Assembly: GCA_026710435.1 (NCBI GenBank)
Contig: JAPOQZ010000166.1
Coordinates: 1 to 64,000, forward strand
Length of the DNA stretch: 64,000 nucleotides
Direction of reading: 5' to 3'
Origin: a bacterium
GTDB lineage: Bacteria; Actinomycetota; Acidimicrobiia; Spongiisociales; Spongiisociaceae
Shown here piece by piece: positions 6,534 to 15,769 of the stretch. A program made the position numbers and the translations under genes. The notes under the pieces are model-generated. The model was not told where the DNA came from and made no database searches. It saw nothing but the letters and a program-made list of their open reading frames with translations. Within the stretch, counting starts at the first letter, position 1. Every line of letters begins with the position of its first letter.

Positions 6534-8611
6534 TCCCGCCCCCGTCTGGGCAGGGCCAGGCCGGCTATGTCCTGGGCGAAGCGCTCCAGCAATTGCGTCG
6601 CGACAGCTTTCGACCTGGGCTCCAGTTTCCTCGTCTCCTCCATCAAGGCATCGGGGTCAACGCCCTCGTCGTCTAGTTCGTGACGGTAGACCTCAACCCA
6701 GTCTTCCATGATGTCGTTGTTCACCTCCGGGTGGAACTGAACCCCGAGGCTGCGCCCGACCACGAACGCCTGGGGACCGGCCTCGCTGTCGGCGATCAAT
6801 TCACCTCCGGGCGGCACCGAGAAGATGTCGAAGTGCCACTGGAACCAGGGGCCAGGGGGCACCAGGCCCTCGTCGACGCTGCGTACCGGTAGCCAGCCGA
6901 CTTCGGAGATCTCCCCGCGGTACGAGTCGCCGCCCAGAACCCTGGCCAGCAACTGACCGCCGAAACAGAGGCCCAGGATGGGAACATCGGAGCCGTAGGC
7001 TTCGATCAGCAGGTCCTTCTCCCGGTCGATCCACGGAATCGAGTCGTCGAACGCGGCGAACTCCGAGCCGAGCGAGACGATCAGGTCGTAACGGGTGGGG
7101 TCGACGCGGCGGTCTTCGAGGTCGATGCGGTAGATCTCCACATCCGCTCCCTGTCCCTCCAACCATTCGTGGACGAACCCCGCCGGGGTGGGCTCCTCAT
7201 GCTGGACGATCAGGACGCTCAGTCCGGCCGACCGACCGCCGGAAAGAGACAGAGTCGAGCCCAGTTCGTCCGCCACCTCGGCTGCCACTTCGGACACGGC
7301 GGTCGCCATCCGTTCCACCATCTCCGCCAATTCCGCGTCCGGCGTGGGGAAGGACGGCGCGAACAGGTGCTGGTCTCCGGCGAAACCGTCCCTCGTGGGC
7401 ATTGTTCCGAGTACGAGCAGACCGTTGCGCGCCGCGGCCCGTTCGATCCTCCCTGCCACTCCCAGTTCCGGCGGCAGGAAGGAGCGACCGTCCCGGGGAT
7501 CCACGTAATCGATTCCAAGAAGGTAACCACGACCCCGTACCTCGCCCACCAGATCTATCCCCTCCAGGGCATCCGCCAACTCATCACGCAGCACCGGGCC
7601 TCGGGCCGCCACATGCTCCACCCAACCTTCCGACTTCAGGATTTCGAGAACCGCCAGACCCACCGCGCAGGGCAAGGGCGAACCGTCCCACGTGTGACCG
7701 AGCGTGAAGGAGGTGACCCCTCCGGCGATGGCCTCGTAGACGTTCGCGGCATACAGCACCGCGCCGATCGCCGTGTATCCGGCCCCGAGTCCCTTGGCGG
7801 TGGCGATGATGTCGGGAACGATCGCCAGATCGTTGGCCGCGAACCAATTGCCGGTCCTGCCTATGCCGGTGACCACTTCGTCAAAGCAGATGAGGAACCC
7901 GTGCCGGTCCCGCCGCTCCGCCAGTCCTTCCCAGAAGCGCACGGGAGGTGAGTAGGCGGGAAGCGAGGCGGCACTGATCGGCTCGCAGAAAAAGGCCGAG
8001 ACGTTCTCGGCGCCCACCTGCTCCAGCACCTCGTCCAAGGCATCGAGCGCCTCCTGGCCGGTCGGATCGAAGCGTCGGGTCGAGGGTGGGATGTGGCGAT
8101 GGCGGCTCAGGTAGGGATCGAAAGCGCCGTGGAGTCCGGGACGACCGGTGAGGGCAAGGGTCTGCATGGTGGGACCGTGGTAGGCCTGGGCAGGTGAGAC
8201 GATCTGCCAGCGCTGCGGCTCGCCTCGCGCCACGTGGTACATGCGAGCAGCGCGGATGACCGACTCGTTCGCTTCGGAACCGCCGGTGACGAAGCGTGCC
8301 CGGGAGAACCCGGACGGCGCCAGTTCCACCAACTCGGCCGCCAGGGCTTCCTGCCATGGGTTGGTGAGACGGTTGTTGTCAAGGTAGCCCACTTGCCGGG
8401 ACTGCTCCCAGGCGAGTTCGATCAGGTCGCGTCGGCCGTGGCCCAACGTGGCGGCCATCGAACCTCCGCTCATCGCGTCGAGGTAACGCTTTCCGGTGGA
8501 GTCCTCAACCCAGGCCCCTTCGCCCGACGCGATCACACGGTACGGCTTGGTCACCTCCAACTGGAGTACCGAACTGGAGCCGGGTTCGACCAGGGGTGCC
8601 TTCAACTGCAC
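6530..8611 (-). CDS. Class III aminotransferase fused to class I glutamine amidotransferase
   Basis: Roughly 693 residues in two complete parts (residue numbers from the longer GTG at 8623). Residues 1-455 are a class III aminotransferase: TGGSEANE, AYHG, CFDEVVTGIGRTG (Asp 248) and the Schiff-base Lys 277 in TAKGLGAGY. After a short linker, residues about 467-645 are a GATase-1 domain with nucleophile Cys 553 in GLCFGGQ and the His-x-Glu pair in QFHPEV (631-633). Both active sites look intact. In this cluster the hydrolase half could free glutamate from a gamma-glutamyl intermediate, a job done by PuuD in the Puu pathway. GTG at 8611 has GGAGG 5 nt upstream. Confidence 0.88.
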   Translation of the reverse strand: MQLKAPLVEPGSSSVLQLEVTKPYRVIASGEGAWVEDSTGKRYLDAMSGGSMAATLGHGRRDLIELAWEQSRQVGYLDNNRLTNPWQEALAAELVELAPSGFSRARFVTGGSEANESVIRAARMYHVARGEPQRWQIVSPAQAYHGPTMQTLALTGRPGLHGAFDPYLSRHRHIPPSTRRFDPTGQEALDALDEVLEQVGAENVSAFFCEPISAASLPAYSPPVRFWEGLAERRDRHGFLICFDEVVTGIGRTGNWFAANDLAIVPDIIATAKGLGAGYTAIGAVLYAANVYEAIAGGVTSFTLGHTWDGSPLPCAVGLAVLEILKSEGWVEHVAARGPVLRDELADALEGIDLVGEVRGRGYLLGIDYVDPRDGRSFLPPELGVAGRIERAAARNGLLVLGTMPTRDGFAGDQHLFAPSFPTPDAELAEMVERMATAVSEVAAEVADELGSTLSLSGGRSAGLSVLIVQHEEPTPAGFVHEWLEGQGADVEIYRIDLEDRRVDPTRYDLIVSLGSEFAAFDDSIPWIDREKDLLIEAYGSDVPILGLCFGGQLLARVLGGDSYRGEISEVGWLPVRSVDEGLVPPGPWFQWHFDIFSVPPGGELIADSEAGPQAFVVGRSLGVQFHPEVNNDIMEDWVEVYRHELDDEGVDPDALMEETRKLEPRSKAVATQLLERFAQDIAGLALPRRGRE

Positions 8612-8818
8612 TTGAACCTCCACTCGCTAGCCGGTCGCAGGTGTTTAGCACCCTCGGGCTCGGTTGCAACCCGCGAAGGTGCCGAGAAAGGATGCTAGCG
8701 GTTGGCCCCGCATTCGCTGAACAGGTAGTTTTCCATCGGCTACCGGACCGGATCGCCAACCGGACGACGGTCCGCCTGAGGCCGACCCGGTGTGGAAGAG
8801 TCGCTTGTCTTGTAGTTG

Positions 8819-10228
8819 ATGCCGGAGGGCCATCAACCGGGAACGAATGGAGAATGGGATGAAACAGTCGGAGACTCCATCGACGTAGTCGAACCGGCGA
8901 CCGAGCAGGTCATAACCACGATTCCCGTCGCGGGTCTTGAGGAGACCGACCGGGCCGTCGCCAGGGCCAAGGAAGCCTTCGTGACATGGCGAAATGTCAC
9001 GGCGGGTGACCGCGCCACGGTGCTTCGGCGCATCGGCTCAGCCGTCGAGGAGACGGCTGTGTCGCTGGCGCGCCTGGAGTCCCGCAATGTAGGAAAGCCG
9101 ATCAGCGATGCCTTGGGCGAGATCGGCATGGTGGCGGCCACCTTCGCCTACTACGCGGGCTCCCCCGAACGCCTGACCGGAAAGACCATACCGGTCCCGG
9201 GCGGCGTCAACATGACCTTCAAAGAACCGATGGGCGTGGTCGGTTTGATCACGCCCTGGAACTTCCCCCTGGCCATCGCTTCCTGGGGGGTGGCGCCTGC
9301 CCTTGCCGCCGGCAACACGGTGGTGCTCAAGCCGGCGCAACTCACTCCGCTCACCGCCATCGAACTCGAGCGCATCGCTCTGGAAGCGGGCCTGCCGGAA
9401 GGGGTGTTCCAAGTGCTGGCCGGACCGGGCAGCACGGTCGGCGAGCGCCTCGTCGACCACCCGGATGTGGCCAAGATCGGCTTCACCGGCTCGACCGGCG
9501 TGGGCAAGCGGATCAGTGCCCGCGCTTCCGGGACCATCAAGCGCGTGACCCTCGAGCTGGGCGGCAAATCTGCCAACGTTGTCTTCGCCGACGCCGATCT
9601 CGAGCAGGCGGCCGCAGCCGCGCCCGGCGCAGTCTTCGGCAACGCCGGCCAGGATTGCTGCGCCCGCTCCCGGATCCTGGTGGAACGGACCGCGATGGAC
9701 CGCTTCCTCGAACTCCTGTCCTCCAACGTGGCCGCGATGCGGGTGGGCGACCCCATGGACGAGAGCACCGAGATGGGACCCCTGATCACCGCCGAGCACA
9801 GGGCCAAGGTGGCCTCCTTCCTCGATGACGAAACGACGGTGGTGGCCCGTGGCAGCGCCCCGGACGGGCCGGGGTTCTGGTTCGCACCCACAGTCGTGAC
9901 CCCGGACTCACCCGATGCCCGCGCGGTCACCGACGAGATCTTCGGGCCGATCGCCTGCGTGATGCCGTTCGAGGACGAGGATGAGGCGATCTCGATCGCC
10001 AACGACACGATCTACGGCCTGTCGGGTTCTATCTGGACGGAGAACGGCTCGAAGGCGCTGCGGGTCGCCAGGGCCCTGGAGGCGGGCACGTTGTCGGTGA
10101 ACTCCAACTGGTCGGTGCGGATCGCCACGCCTTACGGAGGATTCAAGCAATCCGGCATTGGCAGGGCCCTCGGCCCCGACGCCCTCGACTACTACACGGA
10201 ACTCAAGAACGTCTATATCGCTACGTGA
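8819..10228 (+). CDS. NAD(P)-dependent aldehyde dehydrogenase
   Basis: A 469-residue aldehyde dehydrogenase with every catalytic landmark: the oxyanion Asn in PWNFPL (about 148), the cofactor loop FTGSTGVGK, the general base Glu in LELGGKS (about 246), the nucleophile Cys in GNAGQDC (about 280), and EIFGPIACV. It is divergent from the amine-ligase/aminotransferase operon across a 200-bp interval, which suggests it oxidises the aldehyde made there, as PuuC does for gamma-glutamyl-aminobutyraldehyde. ATG at 8819 is used; TTG at 8816 is equally possible and no strong ribosome binding site is seen. Confidence 0.92.
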   Translation: MPEGHQPGTNGEWDETVGDSIDVVEPATEQVITTIPVAGLEETDRAVARAKEAFVTWRNVTAGDRATVLRRIGSAVEETAVSLARLESRNVGKPISDALGEIGMVAATFAYYAGSPERLTGKTIPVPGGVNMTFKEPMGVVGLITPWNFPLAIASWGVAPALAAGNTVVLKPAQLTPLTAIELERIALEAGLPEGVFQVLAGPGSTVGERLVDHPDVAKIGFTGSTGVGKRISARASGTIKRVTLELGGKSANVVFADADLEQAAAAAPGAVFGNAGQDCCARSRILVERTAMDRFLELLSSNVAAMRVGDPMDESTEMGPLITAEHRAKVASFLDDETTVVARGSAPDGPGFWFAPTVVTPDSPDARAVTDEIFGPIACVMPFEDEDEAISIANDTIYGLSGSIWTENGSKALRVARALEAGTLSVNSNWSVRIATPYGGFKQSGIGRALGPDALDYYTELKNVYIAT

Positions 10229-10350
10229 AGCGTGAATCGGCTTCCACCTACGCCGCGAACCGGGGTTCTGCAAACACCCACTTCGGCCTGAAGATGCTCG
10301 GCGGTATGTAGGTAGTATCCGGCGGGCTCTATCCGAATGGGAGCGTCGAC

Positions 10351-11694
10351 ATGACAGTCACTCTGGATGGCAGTCCATACAACCTTGAAGACACCGGTCG
10401 GTGGGTCTTCCACAAGGCCGACAAACTCCAAGAACAGGTGGACCTTCTGAGGGACCGAGGACAGCTCTCAGAGCAGACGCTACGCGCCTATTTCGGGGAT
10501 ACTCGATTCAGGCAGATTGCAGAGTCCAATGCGATCGAGGGCAGTACCTTGAGCATTGGCGAGACCGAACTGGCCGTGTCTAGGGGCATCACCATCACAG
10601 GGCACGACCCTGCCTACTCAAAGGACGCCATCAACCTTTCGAGAGCCTTGGAACGCATGGTCGAACTCGGCCAGAACGGTTCGCCGACCAATCTGGATCA
10701 GGTTAGGGAGTTGCATTCCCTGATTCTCGGGGATGGGCCGGGAGCAGGCCTGTTCAGGTCGCAGCCCGTCCGCATCGCCGGATCGCAACACCGCCCCCCC
10801 GCATCCTGGAACGAGGTCATGTCCGCTATGGAGGACTGGGAGGGCTGGTCGCGATCCAACGATGGCGGTCAGGCTCTTCTTCGAGCCATCGTGTTGAAAA
10901 CCTGGCTGACCCACATCCACCCGTTCTCTGACGGCAACGGCCGTACTTCTCGAGCAGTCATGAACCTGGAACTCATCAGGGCCGGACTTCCTAGCATCAT
11001 CATCCGGCGCAAGGACCGTCCCAGGTACTACGAGGCGCTGGCCGAGTCCGATCTCGGGGGTGACCTCGGACCCATTTCGGAGTTGATTCTCGACCGAGCC
11101 GAGGACGCATTGCGGGATTTGATGAGCAGCGCAACCACGCATGAGGGCTTCGACATGGCCAGAGCCAAGTTACTCAAGGCCCAAGAGCGGCAAGTTGCGA
11201 TATGGAATGACGCCGTACGCCTGCTGTTCCGGCTGGTAGACGATGACCTCGACAGCCTATTCGCCGGAGTCGGCGAGGTTACGACACGCCGCTACGACGA
11301 TGAGTTGTTGTTGGACGATTACGCAGCGCTGGTCAGAGATGACCCGGCGGGCAACTCCTGGCTCTATCGCATAGGCGTGCAGGTCCCCGTCCTCGGCGAT
11401 CGACGCTGGCTCGCATGGACCGGATACCGCAGCTACCAGATGAAACAATGGCAGGATATCGGCCCCGGACCCTCGATCTTCTGGTCCATCCCGCATCCCA
11501 CCGGCTATCGCCCCTGGATCCAGGCTCAGTCGAATTCGCCCGGAGTAGTAGAACTAACACTGCAACTACCCAACGTCGATCAGTGGATCGCTCAGCTTCC
11601 CGACGGCCGCATCGGGCGATTCAAGCCCAGCGAAATCGCCCTACGGATCGCGCAGGCCGTCGCCGATACGATGACCGACATCACGACTGCATAG
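10351..11694 (+). CDS. Fic-family AMP transferase (class II, self-inhibited type)
   Basis: A 447-residue Fic protein. The catalytic loop HIHPFSDGNGRTSR (about residues 190-203) matches HxFx(D/E)GNGRxxR, although the phenylalanine follows HP as in many members. An N-terminal helix carries SNAIEG (residues 59-64), which fits the (S/T)xxxE(G/N) inhibitory motif of class II Fic enzymes, so activity is probably restrained in cis. About 180 residues after the Fic core have no recognised domain. Family members usually AMPylate protein side chains; the target is unknown. Its end overlaps the convergent hyuB end by 14 bp. Confidence 0.9.
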   Translation: MTVTLDGSPYNLEDTGRWVFHKADKLQEQVDLLRDRGQLSEQTLRAYFGDTRFRQIAESNAIEGSTLSIGETELAVSRGITITGHDPAYSKDAINLSRALERMVELGQNGSPTNLDQVRELHSLILGDGPGAGLFRSQPVRIAGSQHRPPASWNEVMSAMEDWEGWSRSNDGGQALLRAIVLKTWLTHIHPFSDGNGRTSRAVMNLELIRAGLPSIIIRRKDRPRYYEALAESDLGGDLGPISELILDRAEDALRDLMSSATTHEGFDMARAKLLKAQERQVAIWNDAVRLLFRLVDDDLDSLFAGVGEVTTRRYDDELLLDDYAALVRDDPAGNSWLYRIGVQVPVLGDRRWLAWTGYRSYQMKQWQDIGPGPSIFWSIPHPTGYRPWIQAQSNSPGVVELTLQLPNVDQWIAQLPDGRIGRFKPSEIALRIAQAVADTMTDITTA

Positions 11695-13453
11695 ACCAGT
11701 CTGCGCTGCCATGCGACGATAGGCGTAGGAGTTCGGTGGCTTCGAGGTCAAGGCGGTAGTCCTCCGGGAGACGCACCAGTTGATCGTCGCTGCCCAAGTA
11801 CTCGACCACCACCCCGTAGTCCCGCCGGGCACCCTCGATGGATACGTATCCCTCGACCACGTCCCATAGGACGGCCTCGGGATCACGGGTGAACGGGTCG
11901 CCGTAGCCTCCCCCGCCAGGGAGGTTAAGTTGCACGCGGGTGTCGGGATCGAGAACCAGCAACCGCTTCGGCTCCCCCTCCCGGGCGCCGTCGATCCTGA
12001 ACTCGCCTGCCGCTCCGGACTCGCCGCCCAGCAACCCTTCGGGCGGGTAGGAGATGCGGTCGACCATCGCCGAGACGGTCCACGCCTCGTCCGTGCGACA
12101 GCTCATCTCCGTCCACTGGCCCAGGCCTCCCCTGAACCTGCCTGCTCCGCCGGAATCGGTGCGGAGTTCCCGGCGGAGCTGGACCATCGACGTGAGGGTC
12201 TCCACCGACTCGGCCGGGACCCCGGCCACCCCGCTCGGGAATCCGGTGGTATTGAGGCCGTCCTTGGATGCCCGGGCACCGGCGCCACCGCATTGGAAGA
12301 GGCTGAACGTGAAGCGGTCGGTCGCCTGCCGAGGCCTACCCCTCCAGATCGAGATCCAGATCGGGTCGGAGCCGGGCGCCATCAATTGCTCGGGCAGCGC
12401 GTCGGCCAGCGCCCCGAACACGACACCGGGTAGGAAGTGGCCGATGAGGTGCCGGGATGCCACCGCGGCCGGCTCGAGGCAGTTGAGTATCGACCCTGGA
12501 GGCGCCGACACATGAACGGGACGGAAGGCTCCGTCGTTGTGGGGAACGTCGGGACTGATCGCAGCCTTCATGGCGAACGATGCGTAGGCGTGGGTGTAGT
12601 TGAAGACGACGTTGATACCCCGGACACTCTCGGGTGAGGAGCCGGCGAAGTCGATGAAGATGTCCTCGTCGTCAATGGTCACCGTCGCCCTGATGAGTAT
12701 CGGGGTCTCGTCGAAACCGTCGCTCCACGTCTCATGCTGGTGGACACCGTTGGGAATCTCGCGGATGGCACTTCGCAGCGCCTCCTCGGATCGAGTGATG
12801 ATCTCGTACGACAGAGGATCGATGCTGTCAAGATCGAACTCGTCCATGAAGCCGAGCAAGGCCCGAGCTCCCACGTCATTGCAGGAGGTCTGGGCGTAGA
12901 GATCACCCACCGTCTCGTCAGGGGTCCGCACGTTGGCCCTGACGATCGAGATCAGGTCCCTGTTGATGACCCCCCGGTCGTACAGCTTCATGATCGGGAT
13001 GCGCAGACCCTCCTCGTACACCTCCCGGGCCTCGGCGGAGAGGATCCGTCCCCCGATGTCGGCCGCGTGGCAGGTGTTGGCGAAGTAGGCCACCTCGGCA
13101 CCGTTCTTGAACACAGGCGTCAGCACCGTTATGTCGTTTATCTGGCCAGCCGTCATCCAGGGGTCGTTGGTTATGAGGACGTCACCGGGCCGGAGCGTGC
13201 CGGGTGGGTACTCCTCGAGGAAGTGGCGGACCCCGGTGGCCATGGCGTTGATGTGGCCCGGGGTTCCTGTTACCGATTGCGCCATCATCCAGCCGTTGGT
13301 ATCGAAGACCCCGCATGCCAGATCCTGCGTCTCGCGCACGATGGTGCTGAAGGCCGTTCGCTGCAGGGCCACCTGCTGCTCGTTGACAACCGAGAGCACG
13401 CGACTCCAGAGCACCTCGATCAGAACCGGATCCAGCCTCGCTCCGATGGTCAT
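11681..13453 (-). CDS. hyuB: HyuB: hydantoinase B / 5-oxoprolinase subunit
   Basis: A 590-residue HyuB-family protein. Characteristic stretches are FSTIVRETQDLACGVFD and MMAQSVTGTPGHI near the N-terminus, GDVLITNDPW, the WSDGFDE region, and the C-terminal LPGGGGYGDPFTRDPE loop. HyuB with HyuA forms ATP-dependent cyclic-amide hydrolases (N-methylhydantoinase, 5-oxoprolinase) or, with other partners, acetone carboxylases. The short two-subunit set and the absence of a third subunit favour a hydantoin- or oxoproline-type substrate. It starts inside the hyuA stop codon (ATGA). Confidence 0.93.
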   Translation of the reverse strand: MTIGARLDPVLIEVLWSRVLSVVNEQQVALQRTAFSTIVRETQDLACGVFDTNGWMMAQSVTGTPGHINAMATGVRHFLEEYPPGTLRPGDVLITNDPWMTAGQINDITVLTPVFKNGAEVAYFANTCHAADIGGRILSAEAREVYEEGLRIPIMKLYDRGVINRDLISIVRANVRTPDETVGDLYAQTSCNDVGARALLGFMDEFDLDSIDPLSYEIITRSEEALRSAIREIPNGVHQHETWSDGFDETPILIRATVTIDDEDIFIDFAGSSPESVRGINVVFNYTHAYASFAMKAAISPDVPHNDGAFRPVHVSAPPGSILNCLEPAAVASRHLIGHFLPGVVFGALADALPEQLMAPGSDPIWISIWRGRPRQATDRFTFSLFQCGGAGARASKDGLNTTGFPSGVAGVPAESVETLTSMVQLRRELRTDSGGAGRFRGGLGQWTEMSCRTDEAWTVSAMVDRISYPPEGLLGGESGAAGEFRIDGAREGEPKRLLVLDPDTRVQLNLPGGGGYGDPFTRDPEAVLWDVVEGYVSIEGARRDYGVVVEYLGSDDQLVRLPEDYRLDLEATELLRLSSHGSADWSMQS

Positions 13454-15552
13454 GCTCCCCCGCCAAGCTCAACGACGATGTTGAGCCCCTCGTCGACATG
13501 AACGCGACCGCCGGGCCCGATGATCGCTGTCGACTCCCGCTCCTCTATGATCGCCGGTCCCGCCATCGTCGAGCCGGGACCCAACCGGTACCGGTCGAAC
13601 ACGGGCGTCGAAACGAAACCCCCCGCCGAAGCGAAGTAGGCCGGACGCTCACCCTTCCGGGCAGCTGCCGCATCACCCTCTACGTCCCCCGTCCCGGTGC
13701 GGACCACCGACGGCCGGGGTCCCCGGCTCACCACCCTCCACGTGAGGGCTTCGAGACCGACCGGAGGTCCTTCCCGGCCGTAGAGGCTCTGGTAGACCCG
13801 ATCGAAGTCCGCGAATATCGTCCGGCGCTGCTCCGAGGTCAGGGTCCCGTCCGGTACCGGGACCCGGATCTCATGGCCTTGCCCGATGTAGCGGATGTCG
13901 GCACTCCTGGTGTGCTCGATCTCCTCGGGACCGGCGCCCGAATCGACCAGGAGTCCGGTTCCGAGCCGCTCCATCTCTTGGAATATGCCGTTGACCTCAC
14001 TCCAGTCCAGGTCGTCTAGCCGCCCGTAATGGGAACGGACGAAGTCGAACGCCAGCGGTGCCACGAGGAGCCCCATGGCACTGGTGACGCCGGCGCCGTA
14101 GGGCAGGACCAACTCGGTGCTGCCCAACAACTCGGCGACGCCGTAGCCGTGGACCGGGCCGGCCCCTCCGAAAGCGACCACCGGGAGGGCTCTCGGATTC
14201 TTCCCCCGCTCGACGACATGCACCCGGGCGGCGTTGGCCATCGCCTCGTTGACAACCTGGTGAACCCCCCAGGCCGCCTCCGGAACCGACATCCCCAACC
14301 GGTCCCCGATGCTCGCGGCGAGGGCAGCCTCTGATGCGGCCACATCCAGCTTCATCGCTCCGCCCAGGAAGTACTCGGGATCCAGATACCCGAGGACCAG
14401 GTCGGCGTCGGTGACGGTCGGGGACCGTCCGCCCGCCGCGTAGCAGACCGGTCCCGGATCAGCCCCGGCCGAGTCCGGCCCGACCTTGAGGAGTCCGAGG
14501 GAGTCGACCCTCGCGATGGAACCGCCGCCGGCACCGATCTCGATCATCTCGATTACCGGCACCCTCACCGGAAGGCCGGACCCCTTCTTGAAGCGGTAGC
14601 GGCGGTCCACTTCGAAGTCATGGGTGACCAGTGGCTCCCCCCCGTCGACCACGCTGAGTTTGGCGGTGGTGCCACCCATGTCGAATGAAAGCAGCGAGTC
14701 CCGGTCCATGGCATTGCCGACGGAGGCCGCAGCCAGAGCACCGGCGGCCGGGCCTGACTCGAGCAGACGGATCGGGAACTGGACACAGGTGTCGAGCGTC
14801 GCCAGTCCCCCGCTGGAGAGCATGATGAACAGTTGTCCCTCAAAACCCATGCTCTGCAACCGTTGCCGGAGCCCGAGGAGGTAGCGTTCGACCAGCGGCT
14901 GCACGTATACGTTGGCGACGGTCGTGGACGCCCTCTCGAACTCCCCGATCTCAGGGACCACTTCGGACGAGAGCGAAACCCTGAGCTCGGGCGCCACGGT
15001 TTCGACAACCGAGCGGGCTAGTGCTTCGGAGTCGGGATTGGTGAAAGAGTGCAGGAAGCAGACAGCCACCGCCTCCACACCGGCGCCAGCCAACTCCCGC
15101 GCGAGGCGTGTCAGGTGTTCCTCGTCGAGCTCGATGGCCACGGTCCCGTCAGCCAGCGTTCTCTCCGGGACCGCGAAGCGAAGATGCCGGGGCGCCAGGG
15201 GTCTCGGATGCTCCAGGTTCAGGTCGTAGAGCTCGTAGCGATGCTCGCGGCCGATCTCTATGGAATCCCGGAATCCTGAGGTGGTGATCAATGCCGTACG
15301 GGCCCCTTTGCGCTCGATGATGGCGTTGGTGACGAGCGTGGTTCCATGGACGAGGTGGCGGACGGAGGAGGCGCCGAGACCGGAACGATCAAGGGTCTGT
15401 CTCAAGACCTCCTCGACGGCCTGCGACGGGTCGGCCGTCGTTAGTACCTTGCCGATCTCTACACGACCCGACTGACCGATCATCATCAGATCGGTAAAAG
15501 TCCCTCCGATATCGACACCTACCCGCAATGCGTTGTCAGTCGATGCGACCAT
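13450..15552 (-). CDS. hyuA: HyuA: hydantoinase A / 5-oxoprolinase ATP-binding subunit
   Basis: A 700-residue HyuA-family protein. The N-terminal VGVDIGGTFTDLMMIG and the internal LLSFDMGGTTAKLSVV are the two phosphate-binding motifs of the actin-like ATPase fold; HLVHGTTLVTNAIIERKG and AFGGAGPVHGYG are family hallmarks. It supplies ATP-dependent ring activation, and HyuB completes the cyclic-amide hydrolase. ATG at 15552 is chosen for GAGG about 7 nt upstream. It is divergent from a peptide-type importer across about 215 bp, which suggests the importer brings in its substrate or a related compound. Confidence 0.93.
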   Translation of the reverse strand: MVASTDNALRVGVDIGGTFTDLMMIGQSGRVEIGKVLTTADPSQAVEEVLRQTLDRSGLGASSVRHLVHGTTLVTNAIIERKGARTALITTSGFRDSIEIGREHRYELYDLNLEHPRPLAPRHLRFAVPERTLADGTVAIELDEEHLTRLARELAGAGVEAVAVCFLHSFTNPDSEALARSVVETVAPELRVSLSSEVVPEIGEFERASTTVANVYVQPLVERYLLGLRQRLQSMGFEGQLFIMLSSGGLATLDTCVQFPIRLLESGPAAGALAAASVGNAMDRDSLLSFDMGGTTAKLSVVDGGEPLVTHDFEVDRRYRFKKGSGLPVRVPVIEMIEIGAGGGSIARVDSLGLLKVGPDSAGADPGPVCYAAGGRSPTVTDADLVLGYLDPEYFLGGAMKLDVAASEAALAASIGDRLGMSVPEAAWGVHQVVNEAMANAARVHVVERGKNPRALPVVAFGGAGPVHGYGVAELLGSTELVLPYGAGVTSAMGLLVAPLAFDFVRSHYGRLDDLDWSEVNGIFQEMERLGTGLLVDSGAGPEEIEHTRSADIRYIGQGHEIRVPVPDGTLTSEQRRTIFADFDRVYQSLYGREGPPVGLEALTWRVVSRGPRPSVVRTGTGDVEGDAAAARKGERPAYFASAGGFVSTPVFDRYRLGPGSTMAGPAIIEERESTAIIGPGGRVHVDEGLNIVVELGGGA

Positions 15553-15669
15553 CCAATTCCTCAAGGAGAAAACGTTCGGCGGGCGCCAGCATACGCAAGT
15601 TCGTCAAACGATGCGAGAGCCCGCAACCTCGGTTCCGGGTTCCGGGCTCTACTTAAACCTGAGATTCAC

Positions 15670-15698
15670 TTGCCCCCTCGGTCTCTGGTGCATAAGAT
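15670..15698 (+). promoter_or_regulatory. Sigma-70-like promoter for the ABC importer operon
   Basis: TTGCCC (15670-15675), a 17-nt spacer and TAAGAT (15693-15698) lie about 70 nt before the importer lipoprotein start, in the divergent interval with hyuA. Spacing is ideal and the -10 is close to consensus, but there is no independent proof of use. Confidence 0.5.
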
Positions 15699-15769
15699 AC
15701 TGGCTAGGCTGCTCGACCGTACTTTGGCGGCCACTCGTGTATGTGCCGACTCAAGAGGAGGATTTGGCC

